In this document: positions 11,484 to 22,659 of the stretch, one piece after another
Layout: each line of letters begins with the position of its first letter
Numbering within the stretch: the stretch's first letter is position 1
Origin: Phoronis australis
Taxonomy: Eukaryota; Phoronida; Phoronidae
Assembly: GCA_002633005.1 (NCBI GenBank)
Contig: NMRA01000416.1
Coordinates: forward strand, 206,759-270,758
Reading direction: 5' to 3'
DNA length: 64,000 bases
Program-made: the position numbers and the translations under genes
The notes under the pieces: generated by a model
Told to the model about the DNA's origin: nothing
The model's input: the letters and a program-made list of their open reading frames with translations, nothing else
Database searches by the model: none

Positions 11484-12860
11484 CAGGGGCGGATCCAGGA
11501 TTTTGAGTTAGAGGGGGGCAGGACACGGGAATAACCAGAATTTCGACAGATGCGCGCGCCCAGCCTATGGGGACGCAAAGGCCTCGAATGTTTGGGGTTA
11601 CGGACCTGTGGACCTGTTGACTAAAAAATATAAAAAAACGGTAAATGGGGTTTGTTCAGGGACTATATGTTGTTTATTCACCCCGACGAGCCCCTCCTTG
11701 CGCGCACCCGAACTCCCAAATGGTATCTGGTAGGATTTTAGGGGGGGCATGGCACCCTTGTTCTTCAAAACTGAATCGTTTGCTTGCATTTCGCTTGCAT
11801 ACTACACACACGGCATGCGCGCACGCTGCATAAAATATAGGGTGGTCGAATTTTTGAGGATGTGGACCTTTTACTAAAGAAAAAAAAAACGAATACGGGG
11901 TTTGTTCAGGGCTACGAATTGTGCATACGCCGAATCCTGCCTTTTTAGGGATTTTTGCGTCATTTTTCCTAGATTGTTTGTTTCTCTGAGGTGGACCTTT
12001 TTACCCACTTTGCCAAATGGGGAGGGAATCCCCATACCCGGTACGTGCATGCACGGAGCACGTCCTGACAGGCGCACCCACGATACAAATAAGAAGTAAC
12101 CATGAAGTAGGCCTGCGCAGTATCTCAGTTACTGAATTTGAACTCCAGGGCTGGGTTGCATAAAGCTTCAAATGTTATTCGCTGGATAAGTTTGATTGTT
12201 GCGTGACGTCTGGTGCATTGTTCAACAAAAACAACGTGACGCGTGATAATGCGACGTCATTGTTGTTATTCGGCGTATAACTTTTATGCAACTGGGCCCA
12301 GACGTTGAAGTGTGTGCATTTTTGGGACACACTCTGCATCATTTCCCGATCCCAGCAACCAGAAACTGGACTACAGACTGTGTTCCACAGGATCAAGAAA
12401 TTCTGAAACGGCCACAAAGGCACTCATACCAGGCACCTCGGGACATCACCCCTTTCCAAAAATTACTTCGAAGAATGGCGATAATAAAATGAAGTTTTCC
12501 GGAAACTGGATCGTAATAAAACGAATTTTGACCTTCGACCCAGAGTTGAGTACTAGGTACGAACCCACTGTTGGAACCACAGCTATAGTTACTTCAGGCA
12601 GCTCCCATCTACTCTAGACCCATTCTTACTCTTCGTGTAACTTTGTTGGTTCACAACGGTTACTCAAATCCCTGTGGCTGCTTCCCCGGTATTATCCCCA
12701 CCTATGGCGGACATGGGGGGGGGGTTCGGTACAAATATGGTGACATCCAGAGAATCAGAGAACGGNGGAGGGCAGATGATAGCACATGAAGGTGGTAGGT
12801 TGGCGAAGTCAAATTGGTTTGTGCCCCCCAATAATTTTTTCCTTCCTACGGGCCTGCTCT
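11484..12860 (+). repeat. Family R1, copy A (other long copy 37952-38903)
   Basis: This copy starts with CAGGGGCGGATCCAGG, the type of end seen on hAT-like elements. From about 11755 it is collinear with 37952-38903 over about 1 kb, including TTGTTCTTCAAAACTGAATC, TGAAGTGTGTGCATTTTTGG and TTTTTTCCTTCCTACGGGCC. No coding frame is conserved between the copies. A single N at 12766 lies near a run of G. Copy A carries a later MITE insertion (12149-12299) that copy B lacks. Confidence 0.75.
12149..12299. mobile_element. 151-bp MITE inserted in an R1 repeat
   Basis: The second R1 copy reads GAACTCCAG-ATGTTGAAG at this point with nothing between, which gives a natural empty site. Here the same flanks are separated by a 151-base element whose ends mirror each other: GGCTGGGTTGCATAAAG at the left and CTTTTATGCAACTGGGCCC at the right. 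The flanking duplication is AG, or CAG if one end base is reassigned. The interior is rich in ACGTCA/TGACGT and has no coding capacity. Confidence 0.85.
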
Positions 12861-13830
12861 CACGAAGGCACACAAGCACGTTTCCGCGGATGAACGAGGC
12901 TCCAGAAGAAACATAATAACTATGTTTGCTCTCTGCAGTTAACTGAAATTGAGCTCAAAAACAAGGATATGCTTTGGACGAACGAGTAAGGTGTTTTAAT
13001 TTTAAAATTCAACTTGGTCCAGATTGATATTTGAAACCTAACACATGAAATAGACGTAGACAAGAATTATTAAAACCAAGAAAACAGAATTGATGGTCAA
13101 ATAATTACTTGTGAATGTGTGCAATGGAGTGAATAAGAACCTGGATATAATGCAAGAGCGATTTCTGAGGCTGTGCTCGTTTTTTATTTGTTTCAAAATT
13201 TAAAAAATGGTCAAATAATTTTTATTTTCAATTACGAGCTTGGTTTTTTATTTTAATAAAAAATATAATTAATAACATCACTTATTCTTTCAGATCAATG
13301 ACAAATCACTTGTTAGTCCCAATAGTCCCTACCTCACCAGGACATAGGCTTGATGTTAATATTTTTGATCAACAAATTAAACCAGATGTGACTAATTGCA
13401 CATGACAGCAAAATGCCATGAGCCACCACTGTCGAATATATCTCCAACTCGTCAACAATCCAAGCAGATGACCTGGTTCGTGTAGAAAGCATTTTTATCA
13501 AAAATTTACAAGAAGAAACGTAAACCTGCATTCAGCATGATACTTAATCCGTAACACTACGATTGCCGCAATTTGGTCATGTTTACTTTTCATGTTTCGA
13601 ACCTAGTTTTCCGGAAAAAACCTATATCCTTTCGTCAGACAACTCTTTGGTGCATTGACTTGTTCTTTAACTGTATTTTTCTACGTCTCTGTGGTTAACT
13701 ATTGACACATTTTTTAAGATTTAATATTCAGGTTGGACTCCAAAGACCGGCCATTTAACTCACACAATGTAAATTTCCGCTTTGTTTATCGCAGTGAGCC
13801 TCGCTTTGGATTTTAATGTCCGCCGCGTGA
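12860..13830 (+). repeat. Family R2, copy A (inverted copy 45205-46145)
   Basis: About 950 bases match 45205-46145 in reverse complement. Shared blocks include GATGAACGAGGC, CAGTTAACTGAA, CACATGAAATAGACGTA, TGATGGTCAAATAATTACTTG and GGATTTTAATGTCCGCCGCG. Both copies keep a short open frame of about 65 codons (13334-13531 minus here) reading SSCKFLIKMLSTRTR and VVAHGILLS. I do not recognise it. The repeat abuts R1 copy A. Confidence 0.75.
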
Positions 13831-13834
13831 ATAG

Positions 13835-14287
13835 AGTGTTATCGGACGGGCGAGTTCAAAACTGGTAGAAAATTCACCGCTCTGGTCGTATTATTTTGAA
13901 CTTCGGTCTCTGCCTGCCTCGGATATTTGGAATACTCATAATGCTTGGTCGTCTCGACATGACAAGTTTTCACGAGTCGTGAGATACAACTTGACTGACA
14001 ATGATGTAAGTTTATCTTACTAGACAAAGTGGTAAACGCAGAGTCCATTTGAAAAGCGAACATCTACTTGAAATTAATAGACGACGAACGCCTTTTAACT
14101 GGCTGAGGATTGGACGGATGGCCTGTTACGCAGTTTCATTCCTTTACTGTATTCGCAAACCCTGGCTTGAGCGATGAAAACCAAAACATCGGGGTAGCTT
14201 AAAATGTAAAAAAAAAAAACATTCAAGGATGGCACTGTCTTTGTTTCTCAGATCTGAGAGTTTAATCAAAACGCATGTTCAGCTAAA
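13835..14287. other. No gene recognised
   Basis: No conserved frame or repeat with another copy in the window was seen here. A short poly-A run ends near 14220. Confidence 0.45.
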
Positions 14288-14631
14288 TAACGAGTGAAAT
14301 TCCATTTATAATCAACATATGTCCATACAAATTTACGTGCGTCACAGGCCCATTACCAGAGATGAAAAGGAAACCCCAAGGTTGGCGGAAGTACAAGGAA
14401 TACGATAACTAATACATTGAAATAAGTAAAAATAATGATTTCTGGTAAGATGGGCAATGACAATCAGGGACGCACGAAATAAGAGCCAGCGGATTGGCTT
14501 GAAACCGAAATATTTTGCAAGGCTAGTTACAGTATGCTGCCGGATGACCAACCCTAACTCCGAGTGCCAAACCCGGAGGGTGAACAACGTGTGCCCAAGT
14601 CTAGGTACAGCTGCCGAGTGTTCTATCACTC
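14288..14631 (+). repeat. Dispersed repeat, copy 2 (see 5469-5865)
   Basis: Collinear with the segment upstream of the transposase-like gene at 5961. It ends exactly where another repeat end (CAGGGGCGGATCCAGG at 14633) begins. Confidence 0.7.
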
Positions 14632-14632
14632 A

Positions 14633-14762
14633 GGGGCGGATCCAGGGTTTTGAGTTCGGGGGGAGGGCAGGGTAGAGTATTAATGAGCCAGGATTTTGCC
14701 CATCAAACATAAGCAACTCGAACTGCCAAATGGAATCTGGGATAATTTTAAGGGGGCCATGG
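14633..14762 (+). mobile_element. hAT-like MITE fragment
   Basis: It begins CAGGGGCGGATCCAGGGTTT and continues with a G-rich segment, GAGTATTAATGAGCCAGGAT, and AATCTGGGATAATTTTAAGG. This parallels the complete 155-bp element at 28319-28473 but lacks the matching right end. Confidence 0.6.
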
Positions 14763-14899
14763 CGGTAGATATTGGTTGAGTATAAAATACACATTAACTA
14801 TGAAATAAATTAAAGTAACAATCGTGGAAATAGTAATGTAGAAAAATCAGAGGGATGGTATAAAGGTTGGAATACATTGGGGTTACTGACAAGTGACGC

Positions 14900-15425
14900 C
14901 AGTGGAGATTGAGAAAAGAGGGGAAGTGTGTTGGGAACATTTTGTGAAGCTCGGAGGATCAATGAGGAAGAAGTCTTGGAATTTTGAAAGATATGCTGAT
15001 ATGTTTCTTAGAGGTTGCAAGATGAAGATTACTCGAAGGAAAGACAGCGGTCGTAGCAATATTGACATTTCCAGTTGAAACCTAGGAATTTGTAGGCGGC
15101 GAGAACCAAACGGATGTCGGTCTTGGCCATAAGAGAGTTGCCACCAGATAAAAGAATGGGGGTGAGGGAGATTTGGACCCACTGGTATTGGACTTCGGTT
15201 AAATGAGAAGGAAAGACGGCCTGCATTAATCGAGTGGTATTCGTGAGAGGGTATAAGCGGTTGTGGATTCGATGGAATTTGCTGGACTCGTGAGTTCGCA
15301 TGATATATGAGGATTGGAGAAGGCGAAAGAGTTGTGCGGAGGAGGTGACTGGAAAGTAGAAGACGTGTCGTGAGTGAGAACGTCGTTGATGTAATGAGTA
15401 AGGTGCAAGTTGTAAGCTTGAAGCA
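14900..15425 (-). pseudogene. DIRS/Ngaro-like reverse transcriptase fragment
   Basis: On the minus strand, spread over shifting frames, are segments typical of the reverse transcriptase of tyrosine-recombinase retrotransposons: a SSKFHRIHNRLYPL stretch, then NSLMAKTDIR (the conserved LAKTDIKSAFR block), then FLGFNWKCQYCYDRCLSFE (the LG..W.G.YYYD..LPFG block). A stop follows SFE, and the next block SSSCN appears just after it. Roughly 170 codons are recognisable. No recombinase, gag or terminal repeats were found, so this is a dead fragment. Confidence 0.55.
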
Positions 15426-15429
15426 CCCA

Positions 15430-15692
15430 TGCAGGGGGGGGGGCTTTGGGGGGTTCAAACGAGGAACCCCATTTGGCGAAGTGGGCAAAAAGGTCCGCCT
15501 CAGAGAAACAAAAAGTCTGAGAAAACGAAACAAAAGTCCACAGGAATTCGGCACGAATGCAGAATTCACAGGTCTGAACGTAGTACCCGTTTTTTTGTTT
15601 TTAGTTCCCAATTCAGTTTGCAGTTAAAGGTCCACATACTGGAATATTCGAGCCCCCCCATATTTTAGGCTGGGTGCGCGCACATGTGAAGG
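15430..15692 (-). repeat. Family R1 fragment, inverted
   Basis: A run of G followed by CCCCATTTGGCGAAGTGGGC, GGTCCGCCTCAGAGAAACAA and ATTCGAGCCCCCCCATATTT is the reverse-strand version of the R1 left segment. It lies immediately beside the DIRS-like fragment. Confidence 0.6.
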
Positions 15693-16120
15693 TAGACTTT
15701 ATGGAATCGGCATTTACTGGAGTGGTGAGGGGTTGTGGTGGATGAGGGGTGGTGTTTTGCGCCAAGACGTGCTTCCGATTAAGTAGCTAATCGGTCGGCT
15801 TCAGATGTGACAAGTGCGGAGGTTTTTTTCATTTTTCTCCTACAATTACGCTATAGGTTTCCTTGAAACATGTCTTAACACCTTAATAACCGTTGAAATC
15901 ACTTGTAACTGGGTCGTAGGATTTTTTGTCTGTGACATTCACTAGTTAAAACATGATGAAACACCACACAAAATTGACATTGATAGTTCATTATGATAAC
16001 CATGGTTGTTATCTGAAGATATAATGCACGGGCGGCGGCCGGGGCGAAGGGGATGTCCAAACCATCAATTTCTCGTTTGTAGTTTTCAAGTAAAGCGAAC
16101 AATGTGATGAACGTTTCCTG
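15693..16120. other. Upstream region of the 16.2 kb gene; nothing else seen
   Basis: No repeat copy or frame with family features was found. The segment leads into the promoter-like region of the gene starting at 16216. Confidence 0.4.
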
Positions 16121-16124
16121 TTTT

Positions 16125-16132
16125 TGACGTCA
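16125..16132 (+). promoter_or_regulatory. CRE-like site TGACGTCA
   Basis: A perfect palindromic cAMP-response-element consensus lies 84 bases before the proposed start codon at 16216. A half site (TACGTCA) follows at 16142-16148. The distance is right for a proximal promoter element bound by CREB/ATF factors, but function is inferred. Confidence 0.45.
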
Positions 16133-16215
16133 TAGTACATATACGTCACATATTGTTTCGTAAGAGCGCTATAGCTAAAGTTACGCACATTGCGGTATAC
16201 ATTCATGGTGCCAAA

Positions 16216-19200
16216 ATGTCAGAACCTGAGGGAAATATGTATGGTAATTTACCAGTTAAAATGATCAAAGATATGATGGAATATTGTGTTAACGATTTGA
16301 AGATCAGGAAAGAGTAAGTAATTGATTCCAAATAGCAGATAACCAACATTGCAATGTGGCTTTTCGCAAAGAAAACAGTCGAAACTGATATACTAACTTG
16401 ATTTTTTCGCAGATCCAGATGTTACCGGGATAGCTTTTGTTTATTTGTTTACACTTGTGCAGGAATGTTTGTTTCGAACGTATTCCTTCCCGAGGCTTCC
16501 ATATATAATACGTTTTGTGATAAAACAATGTATCAATAAGACAAAAAGTTATTGAACTCACTGTACCAGTTCAAAACTCAGACAACTTTGTTAATGTATT
16601 TTAAATCAATGTCTTGTAGCATGTTCGCCGCTAATTGTATTGCAAAGATTCGACATTCCGGTGCTTTCCATTATCCCCCAGACAGCTATGTTAATCCCAT
16701 ACGTACGTTTTAATTAAAGGGTACAGAACAACCTGGCAAGTATTATGAAGCTGAGATGAAGCGTTGTAAGGAGATGGGCAAAATTGTAAGCAGGCTTGTA
16801 AGAGAAGTGGATAGAAGGCAGCAAAAGACTTTGAAGCTCTGCAAGGCAGAAAGTGAGTGTATTCGCGGGTATTACAGAGACTCTTGTTTCTGATCATAAC
16901 ACTTGATGTAGACAAAGTGAATTTCTTACTGTACAATAACATTTTATTTATAGAAAAACACGGACTTTAATTGGAACTAATCACTCTCTTGACAGAGTTG
17001 CAATGTGGGTCGGGATTTGCCGTAACGAAAAGGCTTTCCCAACCAACAGTTAAAATCAGTTTGACAGGGAGACAGCGTGGCTTCACCCCGAACAGAGCAT
17101 TCTACTGTTAGGTATATTGGCGCACTCGACGCATATTGTCACCCGCGACGGTAATATATATACAATAGTACCTAGTCCAACAATATATGCCGTCAACGTC
17201 AACACATACTGACGTCCGGACAATCATATGTGTTAGTGCGACAATATACAGTATGTCACAAAAGAATTACCTCATAAGCCACAGAGGAATGGTATACGAA
17301 ACACAGTCGGTCTATGGAGGTCTAAAATTCTTTATTCAAAGGCAAACTAATGCTAGCCTATGAAGAAAAATTAACTTAACCCAGTTTCCTGGGACGGGCC
17401 CCAAGTTTTACGGTGTCAACCATATTAAAGAACGTGCATCGGCGGTTTCTTAAATAGTCGACGAGGCGTGCACAGGATTCCGGCACCTGGGAGGTCGGGA
17501 CGATAACGGTATCACTTTCTTCATTTCTTCGCCTCGTCCACTTCTTATTTACAGCCAATTTCGCCACCGCCCCTATTGCAGTGCCACATGGGTAGCCAAA
17601 CATGGTGGATTGATTAAGCCAAGAAGCATCATGAATCGTATACGTGTTTTCAACAAACTGGAGTCTTGGATCCCTTTGATCACTTCTGTAGCTTCATTAG
17701 TTTTATGTCCTTTAATGAAGTTATTCGGTTTTAGTTATTCTTTCGACTTGCGCCTAGACGTCTATGTGGAACTAACTTACACATAAAACAGTTGCAAACG
17801 AACCAGTGTCGGAGACAGGTAAATGCAAAAAATACTGAGTGGCAAGGACATATTCCGCTTAGCAACAAGGATTAGTACAGCTTAAAATGCCCTACTAAAT
17901 ATCGGCAGTAACAGGCTGCAGAAGTATTACAGACAATACTGTAGTGGGGCGTAGGCGCACGTAGGCGCAGCCAAACACCATTTGACATTTGAACGTAGCG
18001 CCTACGTGCCGTAAGTTACGTTCAGTGCTCAAAGTGATACGGTGGGCTTTTGGCGCCTTCTTACCTCTAAGTTTACCAATACAGCACTGATTACCGAGGG
18101 CTCGTGTCCGCGATCTCTGAGCTTCATATAGTCCTGGTAGACGTACTGAAAAGACCAGCCATGTACTCTGTACTGCTGTGAGAATAATGGGGCTATTCGG
18201 AATATCTACAATAACTAGAAGGCGCGCGTGTACTAGTGGTGATAGATTAACAGCCTCGATTTCGCGAGCTCTTTAAATACATGGTCAACTGGCTTGCAGC
18301 CGTGCCAACTGAATCTGAGATTGCGTGAAAAGGGTGCTTCTATGAGAGGAAGTAAGCACGACCTTATACAAAGGTAAGGTTTGTGATTATTTTAACGATT
18401 ATTTCATGATCATTCTACCGATGCCTGTTAACTGAGGTACTCGCCGATGTCGACTTCCCGGCAGTCGCCAGGTGGGTTAATCTTTGTTTGTTGTGATATG
18501 TGATACGATACTTGACGTAGCAATCGGTATTTTTTCGTACATCAAAGCATTATTATTGTTTGGAATGATTTCTAACAGTTTATCAGTGACAGTTACATCA
18601 ATCAATGCTGAAAGTTTATGCTGTCAACTCGATACAGGTTAATGAGTTAAGATTACAATCCAAGCCCAATGGCAAAGCGGGGTACGTGACAAATATCCAT
18701 TGCATTAGATTATTTGTTTACTCCCTATCATATGTCTTCTGGAAATCTATTACACGTTGAAATGGAAATCTATCACGTCTGTTTTCACGTAACCTTTGGT
18801 TTTTAGGTTTGAGGGCTTGTACCGTGCAGAGGAGATATGCATCACTTTTGCACCGTCCCTGAATGGACGAAAATTGGTTTTTAGCATTTGACTGCAGCTA
18901 ACCAACAAGATCTTCCCATCCAGTGCAGGTCTTTTGTCAAAACTTACTTTCAATATTGGAGGCAACGAACAAAGCCTTTGAAAAGGAACAACTATTTTTA
19001 AAGAAAGGTATGTAAGTCATTTTGTTAATTTACTTATTCAGGTCCTTAGCGGGGGATTGGCATGGGGAGTTGGGGTTGTAATATTTGGTACAACTGAATG
19101 TGTGGAAATAACAGGTAATACATGTTTGGGAAAAGAGCATGGCGAGGTAATTCTTAACCTTCATGAAGTCCCTTCAAGTTGATTTCTTGAAACAGTTTTG

Positions 19201-19956
19201 CTACTTGTATCAATTGTAAACCCATGGAAATATATTACATTTTCTGAATTCACAGTGACTGAATAGTCTTAACTCATGCCTTGAAATGCTGCAAGTCGTT
19301 ATAAATTCAAATGACTGCCATTTTTGTGAAAATTGCATTTTTGATGGTGCCTTACGATTTGTAATTACTCTTAAACAACAGAAAGATTAATCATCATTTT
19401 TAAATTACCCAAGTCTTCATATCTTCTATTAGAAGAAAAATCAAAAGTCTGAGAAACGGTTCCCTCAACGTTAGACTAGAAGTATTCTTGACAGACCCAT
19501 GAACCCGTAATCAGAGTTTAAAATTGATGAAAGTATCAAAATTAAAAAGGCTTGAAAATGGTTAACAAAGGCTTGAAGTTGTCTCAAAAAACTTGTATAT
19601 TTTGCAGACAAGTTATGCGTTTAAAGAATTGTTATGGCTACGAATGAAAAATAAAGACACAGTTTTATGCAATGCTTCCCCTTAGTTTCTGAAAATAGTA
19701 ATTATTTAATTTTATGTGAAACTGTACGGCAGTCACCATATATTTTTGAATAACAGGGATAACATTTTTGAGGCAATCTGGAGTACTTAATAATTCATAT
19801 TTCAATATTTGCTCAGGTTCAGTGACATTTTTTTAAAGCCACTTCAAGCTGTATCATAGACAAGCTTTGTTACTCCATTCTCTTCCCACAGCACTTCCAC
19901 ACACCAGCAGTGCTGCATGGCACAATGTACAAGTCAGTGGCTCCGGAGAAATGTGA
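16216..19956 (+). CDS. Probable five-exon gene, small coiled-coil-like protein
   Basis: Exons proposed: 16216-16313, 16413-16479, 16720-16852, 18924-19007 and 19892-19956. Phases 2/0/1/1 agree at every junction and give 148 residues. Exon 1 starts MSEPEGNMYGNLP and ends at GA-GTAAGT. Exon 3 reads YYEAEMKRCKEMGKIVSRLV and ends at GTGAGT. Exon 4 reads LLSILEATNKAFEKEQLF and ends at GTATGT. Exon 5 follows the strong acceptor CTCTTCCCACAG and ends VQVSGSGEM-stop. Exon 2 has a textbook TACTAAC branch site and pyrimidine tract but a weak donor (GTATTC); the exon 3 acceptor is also weak. A CRE lies upstream and AATAAA downstream at 20531. The charged helical middle suggests a coiled coil. No family recognised. 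Exons 3-5 are better supported than exon 2. Confidence 0.5.
16853..18923 (+). other. Intron of the 16.2 kb gene, no recognised content
   Basis: About 2.07 kb. It contains a minus-strand open frame at 17376-17603 (75 codons) with no recognisable features, a CTACGTGCC/GGCGCACGTAG inverted pair near 17950-18010, and a donor-like AAAG-GTAAGG near 18371 that could mark an alternative first exon. Confidence 0.35.
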
Positions 19957-20550
19957 ATAGCAGTACTAAGTTACCATAAGACAATGTGCCAGTGGACTGT
20001 CTGTGTATTCAGACGAACGATATCTGACTGCTACCCAAGTAAGCCTTGTTGGTGAGGATGCCCTTTCATTGGCAATGAGTCATGTGTGGACAATAGGTTA
20101 TTTCCTTTCCTGGAAGAAACATGAGGGACTGAAGCTGAAGAACACCTAGTGACACTCTGGTCTACTTCAAGGGTCTGATTTTGGGCTCAAAACGATTCAA
20201 GTGATATGCTGCTGTGTTTACCTTCAAGGGTCTAACTGTGGATGTTATTGAGGCTGAATGAGGTTACGTGAAAAAAGCCACGTGTCGAAACTGGACCTTT
20301 TTTACAAGCGCTTCTATAGGCCATTGAAACTGGATCCCAGTGAAATGAAAGCCAAAAGCTGAGTGACATTAAATTTTCCTTTCAGAAGAAAGGCTTTATA
20401 CTATTGGTAAAAACTTTTCAATTTGGTACACATTGTGGGGAAATGACATTCAGTGACTGCATCGATTGTCTTATTGTATGTTTTCAATTGTAGCTAGCTG
20501 GATAAGAATCTGCTATGCACAAGATTCGAGAATAAACAATTATCAGTGTA
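19957..20550 (+). other. Probable 3' untranslated region
   Basis: Non-coding sequence follows the proposed stop TGA at 19954-19956 and runs to a poly(A) signal. No repeat copy seen. Confidence 0.4.
20531..20536 (+). terminator. Poly(A) signal AATAAA
   Basis: Canonical signal about 575 bases after the proposed stop codon of the 16.2 kb gene. It could serve as its cleavage and polyadenylation signal. Confidence 0.4.
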
Positions 20551-20888
20551 TTTAAAAACAAATGGCAAACTGAAAAAGCACAGAAAGAAACAACATTGCA
20601 ACGGAGTCCATAATCAAGCATATCAAGTGCTATTTTCTGAATTACGTTCAATTCTCAGAGGTTATTGCTGAAGGATTGCTTTTCACTTGGTCGGGCGGTT
20701 GGTTTCAGTTGTTTCCTCTCACCTGTAACAGAATAGTTGGAGAAATATTAGCAATTTGTAAAGGAAAAGACATGACAAAACTACTTTTGTAAGGCAGAAT
20801 ATACTTGACGTTTATGTGTAGAAACTAATAACCTTTGTACCCAAGTCTTATTTATTATCTGAAACAAAATATGTGAAACAGGCTAAGT

Positions 20889-22292
20889 GATTTAAACTTT
20901 AAACAGACGCTGAATCCTGCGAGTGCCATGACACAATATCCCTTACCCGTGCCTGAAGATATTTTTGCGAAGTTGTCACAAGGGCAAGCTTTCTCGACAC
21001 TCGATTTGAGTAGTGCGTATCACCAACTTTAAAAGCTTTCGGAGGAGGCTCAGAGATTGCTGGTGATAAACACCCATAAGGGGTTATATGCGTACCAACG
21101 GTTACCGTTTGGGTTGCACTCAGCTGTCGGGATTTTCCAGCGTGCCATGGAAAATGTGCTGAGAGGGATACCCGGTTGCGCCGTTTATCTTGATGATATC
21201 ATTGTCATGGGTTCGTCGATTGCCGAGCATCGCGAGAACCTTAAGTCAGTTTTGGAACGCCTCAGTAGTTGCGGATTGCGCTTAAACAGAGCGAAGTGCA
21301 AGTTTTTGCAGTCCGAGGTGCGGTACTTGGGCCACCGGATTACGGCCCAAGGGATACACCCTCTTGAGGAAAAAGTAGAAAGCGTTCGTCGGTTTCCGGT
21401 TCCAAAGGATAAGTCTGAGGTTGCTACTTTTTGTGGTATGGTGAAGTACTATCACCGGTTTTTGCCACGTGCTGCGGACGTGTTGGCCCCACTCTACGCG
21501 CTGGAAAAGAAGAACATCCCTTGGAGATGGACACAGAAGGAGGAGGACTCTTTCAACGCCGCGAAAGAACTTTTGACGTCGAACACTTTGTTATGACACT
21601 ACGACCCAAGTAAACCGTTATCGATTACGATCGATGCTTCTTCGTTCGGCTTGGGGGCAGTGTTAGAGCAGGCGGTCGAAAGCGGCGTATAGCCGGTAGT
21701 CTATGCGTCGCGTACACTATCCGCCGCGGAAAGGAATTACTCCCAGACGGAGAAGGAGGGTTTGGCGGTCGTGTGAGCCGTAGAAAAGTTTTCCAAGTAT
21801 TTGCTAGGCCGTAGTTTCGAGATCTTTTCAGATCACAAGCCATTACTTGGAATATTCGGTGAACAGCGTGGAATTCCAGCTATGGCTTCTTGACGTATCA
21901 TTCGGTGGTCGCTAGTTTTGGCGGCATATGACTACAAACTCGTGTATAAGCCTGGGTCGAAAGTTGATAATGCTGACTGTCTGTCTCGATTCCCATTACC
22001 TGCTTCAGTGAATTCGGTTGCCGTCGGAGAGGAAGTGCGTTTGTTGGATCATTTAACGTATACGCAAGTTTCATCATTTGATCTGAGGAAGTGGACAGAT
22101 CGAGATCCACTTCTCTCGCGCGTTCGTAGACACGTACTGACCGGCTGGAGTAATTCAGACGTGGATGAAGACATCAAGCCGTTCTTTTCTCGGAAGGACG
22201 AGTTATCAGTGCTGCACGGCTGCGTGTTGTGGGGTGCCAGAGTAGTTGTCCCACCCCAAGGTCGCGATGCTGTTATGAATGAACTACACGAC
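20889..22292 (+). pseudogene. Ty3/gypsy pol fragment (RT-RNase H), five stops
   Basis: One uninterrupted frame from about 20907 reads gypsy reverse transcriptase then RNase H: QYPLPVPEDIF, FSTLDLSSAYHQL, LPFGLHSAVGIFQRAM, the catalytic VYLDDIIVMG, then FCGMVKYYHRFLPRA, ITIDASSFGLGAVLEQ and SDHKPLLGIFGE. The tail DNADCLSRFPLP is the usual link toward integrase. Stops lie at 21030, 21594, 21690, 21774 and 21891, with no frameshift in 1.4 kb. At 22293 a single N ends the recognisable part; the integrase is missing. This is an inactive copy. Confidence 0.88.
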
Positions 22293-22518
22293 NTGCTGAA
22301 ACAAACGGCGCTGTGGAAAGTGCTAGCCCTGAGGCCCCCCCTCTCCGGCGTTCCGTGCGAGTACGGAAGCCTGTTGATAAACTGAACTTGTAGACACTAA
22401 GGAGTTGGAGTAGTTAACCAGTTCTTTGACATTTTAATCAGATACTAGTCAGACGTTTGTTGAAGAGACATTAATTACTACACTTAAAATGGACGTTACT
22501 AACGTGGCATACTTTAAC

Positions 22519-22650
22519 GGGATGGGGAGGGGTGTGATGTACTGTCTTGTAGTGACATCTATTGAGTAGTTTTAGTATTGGAGTGGACAGCCTCACTCTG
22601 GCGAATCTTCAGTGAGCAGCCATTTTAGCGTGGTATTGTTTTAGTCTGCT
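22519..22650 (+). repeat. Polypurine tract and truncated 3' LTR
   Basis: GGGATGGGGAGGGG at 22519-22532 fits the polypurine tract that primes plus-strand synthesis. It is followed directly by TGTGATGTACTG, a plausible LTR start. The LTR-like stretch runs only about 120 bases before LINE-derived sequence begins, so it is truncated. No 5' LTR of this element was found. Confidence 0.5.
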
Positions 22651-22659
22651 CTCAGAATA

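Noticed and set aside
14883-15611. 242-codon minus-strand open frame as an intact protein
   Set aside because: The conserved RT blocks jump between frames within it; the long frame itself is partly R1 repeat and is accidental.
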